DNA of 39,813 nt from positions 1 to 39,813 of the forward strand of contig SXND01000079.1 in the NCBI GenBank assembly GCA_005777235.1, read 5' to 3'. Each line of letters opens with the position of its first letter. Positions within the stretch are counted from its first letter, which is position 1. This document shows positions 1 to 6,782 of the stretch, in pieces. The notes below the pieces were generated by a model. That model saw only the letters and a list, made by a program, of their open reading frames with translations. It was not told where the DNA came from and did not search any database. The translations under genes were made by a program, and so were the position numbers. The stretch is from Pseudomonadota bacterium. Its GTDB lineage: Bacteria; Tectomicrobia; Entotheonellia; Entotheonellales; Entotheonellaceae.

Positions 1-32
1 CGGGGCGCCTGTCTTCGGTTTTTCTGTCTGGG

Positions 33-485
33 TACCGACCATGGGCCAGAGCACCGACCAGACGCCGGGCACCGACCATGGGCGTGGGCACTGGCAATGC
101 GCCTGGGTACCGACAAGGGGCCGGAGCACTGGCAATGCGCTAGGGCACTGGGAAGGGGCCGGAGCACTGACCATGCGCCGGAGCACCGACCATGCACCGG
201 AGCACCGGCAAGGGGCCGGGCACTGAGAGTGCGCCAGCGCACCGACAAGGGGCTGGAGCACTGACCATGCGCGGGGCACCGATAAGGCGCTTGCGTACCG
301 ATAAGGCGCCTGGGTACTGACCATGGGCTTGCGCACCGACGATGGGCCGGGGCACTGACCATGCGTTGGGGTCCCGACACGGGGCCGGAGCACCGACGGT
401 GGGCCGGCGTCCCGACACGGGGCCGGCGTCCCGACCATACGCCGGAGCACCGACCATGCGCCGGAGCACCGACCATGGGCGAGCA
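33..485. repeat. 19-bp tandem repeat array (about 24 degenerate copies)
   Basis: The stretch is built from a degenerate unit close to CACCGACCATGCGCCGGAG repeated head to tail with a period of 19 bp, with a few 18 or 20 bp units. Variants exchange ACCGACCATG for ACTGGCAATG, ACCGACAAGG or CCCGACACGG, and GCGCCGGAG for GGGCCGGGG. Because 19 is not a multiple of three, open frames crossing it cycle through three peptide phases, so they are unlikely to be genes. It reads as a minisatellite. From about 486 to 640 follows unique sequence in which I see no gene or clear site. Confidence 0.85.
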
Positions 486-640
486 TACCCGTGTTGTGCT
501 TGGAGACGGCCTGTGTCCTGGGGCATAGCGTTCCTCGGGCCTGGGTTGGTCCGTGGGGACACGGTGTGGTTGAGGACAACGTGGAGCATGGGGTGCGTCT
601 GGCCTTCGTCTCTTGTGGTTTGAATGTTTGATGCCCAACT

Positions 641-1200
641 CTGTATTCGACGACTCCGCATCATCCGGCACCGCCCGCAGCAGGCTTGTACGACTGGGAG
701 ACGCCAAGCACCTCGGATCTCGATACCCGACGTCTCCCAGTCGTCAGGCACACGCCAAGAGCCTGGCTTTCTGCGAGAGAGTCATCAAGTATCTTTCTAT
801 GATGCACCAGACGACAAAAGGTTGTCAAGCCCCAGAATGTGCCATGCTAGACGACACCCATGCAGGCATGTCACGCTGCCGCTCGGCCTAACAGTTTCAT
901 CAAGTACCTGCCAGCGTCCGCGCTTTGCGACAGGATGTCGTCAAGCATCGCTCCGACACGACTTTTACGACAGGGAGTCGTCAAGTATCTGTGGGGAGTG
1001 TGCTGGACGACTCCCTGTCGTCAAGCACCTCTTATAGGCTGTTATTACGACACCATGTCGTCAAGCACCGCCACAAGCGGGCTTTGCTGGCACCGCGTCG
1101 TCAGGCATCGGCGAGAGACGACTTTTGCTCCGCGCAGTCGTCGAGCGTCGGCCTATCCCGTGCCTGATGATGCCGCGTCGTAAAGCACACTTTCTTGTTG
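641..1200. repeat. ~40-bp tandem array with intra-unit inverted repeats
   Basis: A core close to TCGTCAAGCACC recurs at 661, 701, 741, 782, 822, about 862-869, 897, 938, 978, 1018, 1058, 1098, 1138 and 1178. The last seven intervals are exactly 40 bp. Many units carry an upstream ACGAC or GACGAC arm about 5 nt before GTCGT, so a hairpin can form; the unit near 1006-1023 pairs GACGAC with GTCGTC. The remaining roughly 20 bp of each unit vary. The array ends about 80 bp before the integrase start. Conserved cores of only about 12 bp and variable remainders do not fit CRISPR, and the units are too short for integron attC sites. Confidence 0.85.
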
Positions 1201-1218
1201 CGCAAAACGACATGATGC

Positions 1219-1275
1219 GTTAGAGTAGGCTATGTGCTCAAATGTATACTATGCACTACATGCATCACTAGGAGG
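1219..1275 (+). promoter_or_regulatory. putative promoter/operator and RBS of integrase
   Basis: A TATACT hexamer at 1245-1250 resembles a -10 box, but the -35 candidate (TTAGAG, 1220-1225, 19-bp spacing) is poor. Just after it, ATGCA-CTACA-TGCAT (1251-1265) is a perfect short inverted repeat that could be an operator. GGAGG at 1271-1275 is the ribosome binding site for the ATG at 1280. The GTTAGAG at 1219 resembles the core of an integron recombination site but misses the final pyrimidine of the GTTRRRY consensus. No LexA-type CTGT-N8-ACAG box was found. Confidence 0.35.
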
Positions 1276-1279
1276 TCAT

Positions 1280-2245
1280 ATGGAGTCGTCACCCCGGTTG
1301 CTCGACCAGATGCGGGAGGTCTTGCGCCTCAAGCATCTCAGTTACCGCACAGAAGAGGCCTACGTCAGTTGGGCAAGAAGGTTCATTGTGTTTCACGGAA
1401 AGCGCCATCCCAAGGATATGGGTGCCCCCGAGATCCGCGCCTTCCTGTCTCATCTGGCGACTGATGCACAGGTGGCGGCTTCGACGCAGAACAGCGCCCT
1501 CAATGCGCTGCTTTTTCTGTATCGCTCTGTATTGCGGCAACCGTTTCCGGACCTAGGAGACATTGAGCGCGCCAAACGCCCGCGACGCGTGCCGACAGTC
1601 TTCAGCCGTGAGGAAGTCCGTGCTGTCCTCGCCGGGCTGACGGGGATGCCCCATCTCATGGGCAGTCTGCTGTATGGGGCGGGCTTACGCCTGATGGAAT
1701 GCGTGCGTTTGCGGGTCAAAGACGTGGATTTTACCTACCATCAGATCACGGTGCGCGATGGCAAGGGGGCGCAGGATCGCGTCACCATGCTGCCGCGAGC
1801 GCTGGCCGCGCCCTTGCAGCGCCATCTGGCGATGGTGCAGCTTGTGCACGATGAGGACCGGCATGCCGGTTATGGTGAGGTGTATTTGCCCTATGCGTTT
1901 GACCGTAAAGATCCACACGCTGGCACGGCCTGGATCTGGCAGTATGTCTTTCCCGCCGCCAAACGCTCGCTGGATCCGCGCTCTGGGGTCGAACGCCGCC
2001 ATCATCTGTCGGAAGCCGTGCTGCAGCGTGCCGTGAAAGAGGCGCTGCAGCGCACGCGCATCCCCAAGCGGGGCAGTTGTCACACGTTGCGCCACAGTTT
2101 TGCCACCCATCTGCTGGAGGACGGCTACGATATCCGCACGGTGCAGGAACTCCTGGGGCATAAGGACGTCAGTACGACGATGGTCTATACGCATGTGTTA
2201 CAGCGGGGAGGCCGTGGGGTGCATAGCCCACTGGACCCACGTTGA
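1280..2245 (+). CDS. intI: integron-type tyrosine recombinase (IntI family)
   Basis: The 321-residue protein would cut and rejoin DNA through a tyrosine nucleophile. The N-terminal SAM-like DNA-binding domain spans roughly residues 5-90. Catalytic residues are visible as Arg137 (GAGLRLME), His268 and Arg271 (HTLRHSF), His294 (LLGHKDVS) and Tyr303. The segment around residues 200-240, with WQYVFPA and [14 protein letters not shown], is the extra patch found in integron integrases and absent from XerC/D. The end [10 protein letters not shown] is also IntI-like. The ATG at 1280 has GGAGG five bases upstream; a GTG at 1232 in the same frame has none. The gene is intact. In integrons, cassettes lie upstream of intI in the opposite direction; here that side holds the 40-bp and 19-bp arrays and no attC site that I can recognise. 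Confidence 0.9.
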   Translation: MESSPRLLDQMREVLRLKHLSYRTEEAYVSWARRFIVFHGKRHPKDMGAPEIRAFLSHLATDAQVAASTQNSALNALLFLYRSVLRQPFPDLGDIERAKRPRRVPTVFSREEVRAVLAGLTGMPHLMGSLLYGAGLRLMECVRLRVKDVDFTYHQITVRDGKGAQDRVTMLPRALAAPLQRHLAMVQLVHDEDRHAGYGEVYLPYAFDRKDPHAGTAWIWQYVFPAAKRSLDPRSGVERRHHLSEAVLQRAVKEALQRTRIPKRGSCHTLRHSFATHLLEDGYDIRTVQELLGHKDVSTTMVYTHVLQRGGRGVHSPLDPR

Positions 2246-2269
2246 CCTGGCCAGACCACTCGGCGCCAG

Positions 2270-2992
2270 TCAGCCGAGATTCCACGCCCCGGTGACCAGC
2301 AGGTTCGTCCCGGACACCTGGCTGGCGACGTCAGACAGGAGGTAGTCCAGGGCCCCGAGGATGTCACGAAAACGGCCTGGCTGGCCGGCGGGGAGACGCT
2401 GCGGTGGGCTGCCGACGCTGTTTTCCAGAAAGCCGGGGGAGATCATGTTGACCGTAATGCCTTTGGGCATGAGATATTGCGCGTAACTGCGTGTCAGGAC
2501 GTGCACTCCCAGTTTGGCAATGTGGTACGGCGTGGCCATGAGATGCGCTTCAATACGGTCACAGGCGGAATCCCCGAGGTTGACGATGCGCCCGGGCGGG
2601 GTAGCGGCTTCCAGCAGGGGTAAGGCGAGCTGCGTCAGGTGAAAGGTGGCGGTGCAATTGAGCGTCAGGGCCTGTTCCCATTGTTCGATGGTAATGGTGG
2701 GCAGGCGCTCCAGGAGATACCAGCCGAGGTTGTTGACCAGCACGTGCAGTGCGGGAGTGAGCGCGGCGACCTGGTGCATGAGCTGCTCGCGGGCCGCACG
2801 GTGCGCGAGATCGGCTTGCAGGCCGATGACCTCGCATCCGGCAGCGCTGAGCTCAGCCTGGACGGCCTGGGCAGCGGCTGCACTGCGGTAATAATGCATC
2901 AGCACGGTGTACTGTTGGGCCGCCAGATGGCGCGTGATGGCAAGCCCGAGGCCCTGGGCGCCAGCGGTGACGAGGGCGTAGCGGCGTTTCAT
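2270..2992 (-). CDS. SDR family oxidoreductase (pteridine-reductase-like)
   Basis: This 240-residue classical short-chain dehydrogenase/reductase probably reduces a carbonyl or pterin with NAD(P)H in the cytosol. The nucleotide-binding motif near residues 8-16 reads TAGAQGLG, a variant of TGxxxGxG. The NNLG motif follows near residue 88, and the catalytic Tyr and Lys are in PYHIAKLG near residue 157. Its ATG overlaps the stop of the dihydropteroate-synthase-like gene by four bases (ATGA), so the two are translationally coupled. That neighbour suggests a FolM/PTR1-like role on a pterin, which is inference. It is the last gene of the selenoprotein operon. Confidence 0.8.
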   Translation of the reverse strand: MKRRYALVTAGAQGLGLAITRHLAAQQYTVLMHYYRSAAAAQAVQAELSAAGCEVIGLQADLAHRAAREQLMHQVAALTPALHVLVNNLGWYLLERLPTITIEQWEQALTLNCTATFHLTQLALPLLEAATPPGRIVNLGDSACDRIEAHLMATPYHIAKLGVHVLTRSYAQYLMPKGITVNMISPGFLENSVGSPPQRLPAGQPGRFRDILGALDYLLSDVASQVSGTNLLVTGAWNLG

Positions 2993-3885
2993 GCTTCGTA
3001 CAGCTCCATGACCTGGCGGATACGGTGCACGGTGCGGATCTCGTGCGAGCGAATGACGTGTGTACCCCCAAGCAGGGCCAGGACACTGAAGAAGGGCTCG
3101 GCGGCTCGGCGCTCGTCATCCAAGAAAATGTCCGGGGCATGTGGCAGAATGTTGAAGGTGGGATAGCCCAACTCATGCAGGCGAAAGCAGTGCAAGAAGG
3201 TATTGAGCTGGTAATTGACGCGCTGGCGGCTGTCTTGCAGGTTTTTGTAATAGAAGCCGAGGCCCGGATCAAGAAAACATTTTGTCACCCCATAGCGCGC
3301 CGCCTGGGCGGTGAGATCGCGAAAATAGTGCCCAATGGCACCCATCATATCGTCGTGCAACTGGAAATCGCTGACCTCGCGCACGGTTGGTCCCTGCACA
3401 TAGCACAGGATAAGCGCGACATCGTACGCGGCGGCGAGGCGAAAGACCTCGGCGCTGTCCCGCCTGCCGGTGAGATTAAAAATATCAGCTCCAGCTTGGG
3501 CGCAGGTTTCCAGAACTTCTGGGTAATAGCTTTCCACCGAGACCAGCAGGCCACGAGCTTTGAGGGCTTCGACGACAGGGAGCAGACGTTCGAGTTGCTG
3601 CTGCACATCCGCCTGCTGGGCCTGCGGCAGCGTAGATTCCGCCCCGAGGTCGATGATATCGGCACCGTCTGCCTGGAGCATTGCGGCACGGGCAATCGCC
3701 TCTCCCGTGGTGGCGCAGACGCTTTCGCGATACCAGGAATCGGTGGAGAGATTGATCACCCCGACCAGATAGCGATAGCGGTTGAAGTCAAACAGGCGCC
3801 CCCCGAGGTGAAAGGTGCGCACGGGCTTGCCCAGAGCGTCGTGGTAGTGACGCAACACGGCGCTCAACACCTGATGGTCCAGCAC
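2989..3885 (-). CDS. dihydropteroate-synthase-like pterin-binding protein
   Basis: The 298-residue protein has the order of motifs of dihydropteroate synthase (FolP), a TIM barrel that joins p-aminobenzoate to a pterin diphosphate. VGVINLSTDSWY (about 42) stands for the usual NxTPDSF, IIDLGAEST for DxGGEST, FLDPGLGF for DPGxGF, and RSHEIRTVHRIRQV for the C-terminal RVHDV segment. Several key positions differ: Pro is lost from TPDSF, ESYYPEV replaces SIDTYK, and no SRK loop is evident. It may therefore bind a pterin or methyl-pterin but not make dihydropteroate. The start is GTG at 3885 with GGGAG upstream, ten bases after the stop of the DinB-type gene. Confidence 0.75.
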   Translation of the reverse strand: MLDHQVLSAVLRHYHDALGKPVRTFHLGGRLFDFNRYRYLVGVINLSTDSWYRESVCATTGEAIARAAMLQADGADIIDLGAESTLPQAQQADVQQQLERLLPVVEALKARGLLVSVESYYPEVLETCAQAGADIFNLTGRRDSAEVFRLAAAYDVALILCYVQGPTVREVSDFQLHDDMMGAIGHYFRDLTAQAARYGVTKCFLDPGLGFYYKNLQDSRQRVNYQLNTFLHCFRLHELGYPTFNILPHAPDIFLDDERRAAEPFFSVLALLGGTHVIRSHEIRTVHRIRQVMELYEA

Positions 3886-3895
3886 ATTGGTCTCC

Positions 3896-4729
3896 CTAAA
3901 AGGCCCGAAACAGGGTGGCGCAGAGCTGCTGCCCTTTAGCGTGATCCCCGGTGATGGTCAAGGCACCGTGCTGGAGCTTGTCGGCGACATCCGCGCGTCC
4001 GACGGTGAGCAACAGCATGCTTGCCGCATCGGTGCGCAGGGTGGTGTCACCAGAGCTGGGGGCGCTGGAGTGATAGGTTACCTGCGCGCCGTGTACGGTA
4101 AAACCCCAGGCGGCCTCCTCCCCGGCGTGCAGGGCATAGACGCCATCCAGGCCCTGGTGCGGGCGCTGCTGCAGAAACTGCAGCTGCATTTCCGGGATGA
4201 TGCCGAGCAGGGCCGGGACTGCCGAGGGCGCCAGGAGAGCCGGAGTTGCGTGCGGTTGGCGGATGTCCCAGTCGTGCACGGTCATTTCGAGCAGGCGCAT
4301 GCCGATCCACGCGCCAATGGGCACCAGACCACGCGGATGCTGCGCCATTTTCACCAGATCAGCTTCTGTGAGCGACTCGAGGACGGTCTGGAGGGCTGCG
4401 CCGCCCTGGGCAAATCCGGCCACGAGGGCTTCTGGGCCGCCCTCCAGGAGTTTAGTCACCTCTGCCTGGCGCGCTTCCCGAAAGCCCGCGGCCGAGGTGA
4501 CGCCCCAGGGGAATTGTGGCGTGCCGCTCTGGCCGGAGCGGATCACCTGGGCATAGAAGGCGCCGCCCGTGGCCAGATGGGCCACGGCGTCGGAGGCGGT
4601 CCAGCCGGGGCAATAGGCCGGGCGACTCCAATAGTTGGCGGGCCACTGGCGCCAGGTGTGCACTAAGCGTGCGGTCTCGCGTCCGACCAGCGGGATATTG
4701 GCCAGTTGTTCTTGGGCTGTGAAGGCCAT
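3896..4729 (-). CDS. DinB/maleylpyruvate-isomerase-type (mycothiol-dependent) protein
   Basis: The 277-residue product fits the TIGR03083/MDMPI family of actinobacterial thiol-dependent isomerases and transferases. The N-terminal four-helix DinB fold includes YCPGWTASDAVAHLA near residue 40, where the conserved WT..DVVAHL motif with its metal-binding His sits. EMTVHDWDIRQ near 150 holds a second conserved His-Asp region, and the C-terminal part (about 190-277) resembles an SCP2-like domain. The start ATG at 4729 has AAGGAG seven bases upstream. The frame stays open further upstream, but that extension runs antisense-free over the selenoprotein's 3' end and has no family similarity. The substrate is unknown. 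Its place between a selenoprotein and a pterin-binding protein suggests thiol or C1 chemistry (inference). Confidence 0.75.
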   Translation of the reverse strand: MAFTAQEQLANIPLVGRETARLVHTWRQWPANYWSRPAYCPGWTASDAVAHLATGGAFYAQVIRSGQSGTPQFPWGVTSAAGFREARQAEVTKLLEGGPEALVAGFAQGGAALQTVLESLTEADLVKMAQHPRGLVPIGAWIGMRLLEMTVHDWDIRQPHATPALLAPSAVPALLGIIPEMQLQFLQQRPHQGLDGVYALHAGEEAAWGFTVHGAQVTYHSSAPSSGDTTLRTDAASMLLLTVGRADVADKLQHGALTITGDHAKGQQLCATLFRAF

Positions 4730-4749
4730 AAGATGCTCCTTAGTCGTCA

Positions 4750-4769
4750 GGGCGACCAGCCGGTCGCCC
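4750..4769. repeat. REP-like palindrome, copy 1
   Basis: An eight-base-pair inverted repeat GGGCGACC-AGCC-GGTCGCCC lies in the 43-bp gap between the selenoprotein and the DinB-type gene. Near-identical palindromes occur at 22146-22173 and 29777-29798. It could act as a REP element, or as an attenuator inside the operon. Confidence 0.65.
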
Positions 4770-4772
4770 CTC

Positions 4773-6095
4773 CTAAGCCTCTGCGACGTCAAACACCGTC
4801 GGTTGCTGCACCGGCGTGCACAGGGCGTGGATGGTCTGGGCCACAAAGTGGCGGCGCCAGGCGTATTCTTCGGCCGGGGGTTTCTCTGGCGCCCCAAACG
4901 GATGGTGGAAACGCCCGCCGCGCACAATGCGATTGGCGCCCACCCGCGTGGCGACTGTATACAGGCACGTGGCCAGCGCCGTGGGAATCCCGACCCGCTC
5001 ACATTCTTTGGCAATCGTAGCCCCGCTACGTGTGCCCGTGCCTCACGTTGCCGGCAGGATCACCCCCTGGACGCCGCGTTGCAGTAGCACGGCGGCGATT
5101 TCGGCACCAATGCGCTTCATGGCGTTCAGACTACCGATATTCCCCACCGTGACATACAGATCGTCCAAGAGGCGGCCGATCACGCCCTGGCGTTCCAGTG
5201 CGCGCAGGGCATCCAGTGGCACCACACGATTAGGGTCTTGCAAGGCGGCGGTGTTGTCATAGCCACCGTGTACCGCATCCCAGGCACCAGCCACTAGGCG
5301 GTCCATACCGGCTATCGAGTAGGCGGCCCAATGGGTGGCGGCGGCAGCGGGCAAGCGGTCGGGGTTGCCGGTGCGCACCAGCCCAGCCTCGGTGACCAGG
5401 GCTACCAGGGCTTGGGCCGGATTGCGCAGGGGAGGGGCAGGCGGAATGGCTTCAAACGTTTCGATGGTGAGTTCGCTGGTATATGGTTCACCACGCCACT
5501 TGCGCAGGGCCATATCGACGGCGCGCTGAGCTGCCGGGATGCCCGTGGGCACGGTGCGCCGTACCGCACGCGGCAAAAAGCCCTCTTGTGTGGCAGAGCC
5601 CAGCGGCACGCCGCGTCCACGTTTGATGGCCAGAGCCGCCATGCGGTCTAAGGCTGGACGCATGCCCACGGCGCTGCTCTCGGTGGCAATGATGTACAGG
5701 TGTTCGGGGCGATACAGGTCACTGCCAGGATTTTCAATGTGCATACCTGTGACCGCAGGGATACCCAGGCGTTCGGCTTCGAGGCACAGACGTCCACAGG
5801 CCAGGCCATAGCGTCCAGAGCGAAAGGCCGGACCGGCGAGGAACACCTCGGGCCGCAGGGTCTGCCAGTGCGCGCGTACCTGGGCTACGACGGTCTCTTC
5901 GTGCTCAGCAAAATAGCCGTCACCGCACATGATGGTGCCCACCACCTCGCCTGCGTCCGCCAGGGTTTGGGCCAGCAGGCGTCCGGGGCCGAGGGGGCCC
6001 GGGTGGAGGCTCACGGCAGTATGGGCTTCGGCTTCGCCGCCGATGCCACCGAAGAAAGCGTTCAGGTAGTGGACGATACGTAGGGGTGCGGGCAT
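4773..6095 (-). CDS. GrdB-like reductase selenoprotein (Sec encoded by UGA)
   Basis: I read this as one 440-residue protein with selenocysteine 351 at the UGA at 5043-5045 and a TAG stop at 4773-4775. It belongs to the glycine/sarcosine/betaine reductase component B family, in which a selenol or thiol attacks the substrate's alpha carbon. The start VHYLNAFFGGIGGE matches the family N-terminus. The Sec motif reads ILPAT-U-GTGTRSGATIAK. After the UGA the same frame continues for 89 residues with family-like sequence (ECERVGIP, RVGANRIV, HHPFGAPE). From memory, clostridial GrdB has Cys at the downstream positions filled here by Gly and Ser. Total length and Sec position are close to clostridial GrdB. 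AAGGAA precedes the ATG. GrdA, GrdE and GrdC/D are not present, so the substrate and partner are unknown. Confidence 0.9.
5010..5036 (-). promoter_or_regulatory. bacterial SECIS hairpin of first selenoprotein
   Basis: Counting from the base after UGA, nucleotides +13 to +18 (CGTAGC) pair perfectly with +22 to +27 (GCTACG) around a GGG loop. An outer stem GGCA/TGCC (+7 to +10 with +30 to +33) closes it after a small internal loop. A stem-loop directly behind the UGA with a G at the start of the apical loop about 16-37 nt away is the known bacterial SECIS pattern bound by SelB. Confidence 0.8.
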
Positions 6096-6321
6096 GGGTG
6101 TTCCTTGTCATCTGCCAAGCCATCTCACCGTCGGGAGACGTCCACGTCTGCCGACGCCACGTTGCTACCTATAGTAGCAGACTGGTAGACGTCCGGCGAC
6201 TGTAGAGAAGTGCCAGGGTCCGTCTCGCTGCCACGGCGTGCCCGTGCTTTGCCCCCGGAGACGCCGCATGCTAGGATGCGCGTCGTATACACAACGCTGT
6301 ATCCCAAGAGGAGACCTCTGC

Positions 6322-6519
6322 ATGCCTGCTGATCCTGCCCTCGCGTTGGCTGAACATGTCTGCGGCACGACGTTTGCGGCGCTGCCGGCGTCCGCCGTCT
6401 CTGCCACCAAACGGGACATCCTCGATACGCTTGGGGCGGCACTGGGTGGGAGCGTGGCCCCAGGCGTCGCAGAGTTGGCACGAGTGGTCACCCACTGGGG
6501 TGGACGCGAGGAAAGTAGT
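6322..6519 (+). pseudogene. MmgE/PrpD family protein, 5' fragment
   Basis: The ATG at 6322 follows AAGAGGAG and opens a frame whose first 66 residues (LAEHVCGTTFAALPASAV, KRDILDTLGAALGGS, WGGREESS) match the N-terminal helix of MmgE/PrpD proteins, the 2-methylcitrate dehydratase/iminodisuccinate epimerase family. Family similarity stops at GREESS. The next codons enter the hairpin-rich left end of the IscB element and the frame closes at 6592-6594. The rest of the gene resumes in the same frame at about 8128. The gene lies divergent from the selenoprotein operon with about 226 bp between the starts. Confidence 0.8.
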
Positions 6520-6527
6520 CTGTCACT

Positions 6528-6782
6528 GACTCCCCCCAACCGCTTCTCAGCGGTCTGGGGTGAGCTTGGGGGAACCTCCAGACTCATCCAGTGACCAGAC
6601 TCAGCGCCGCAAGGCGCTCCGTTGGTTGCGTCACGATACCCAGGCCTGCGGCACCAGGGCCTGGCTCTATCGCTCAGCATTAAAAGTCTGTCAGGAGTGT
6701 CAGGCGGTGTGCTGGGCGTGACAAGCGCTTCCAACATGGTCGAGGTGAACGTGACTGCCGCAAGGCACGTATGAGGTAACTC
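6528..6782 (+). ncRNA. putative omega RNA of IscB
   Basis: IscB proteins use a structured RNA encoded just upstream of the gene, whose 5' guide is taken from the host DNA flanking the left end. This non-coding stretch is rich in hairpins: ACCGCT-TCTC-AGCGGT (6539-6554), AGCGCC-GCAA-GGCGCT (6604-6619) with a GNRA loop, CCAGGCC/GGCCTGG around 6640-6665, and TGCC-GCAA-GGCA near 6757-6768, just before the start codon. The likely guide is the end of the MmgE/PrpD fragment, roughly 6505-6530. Ends are approximate. Confidence 0.6.

Noticed and set aside
140..751. Long minus-strand open frame across the 19-bp repeats
   Set aside because: It is an effect of stop-poor repeats; the 19-bp period changes the reading phase in each unit and the frame runs into unrelated sequence.
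641..1200. CRISPR array
   Set aside because: The conserved core is only about 12 bp and degenerate, units are 40 bp including variable parts, and no cas gene is near.
880..1225. GCCTAAC (886) and GTTAGAG (1219) as an attC site
   Set aside because: The pair is more than 300 bp apart, the second lacks the required final pyrimidine, and no R/L inner boxes were found.
3025..3939. 304-residue plus-strand frame antisense to the DHPS-like gene
   Set aside because: It is a GC-driven shadow of the minus-strand gene, which has the motifs and operon context.
3896..5014. 372-residue version of the DinB-type protein
   Set aside because: The extra N-terminus overlaps the selenoprotein's 3' end in another frame and has no family similarity; ATG 4729 has a good ribosome binding site.
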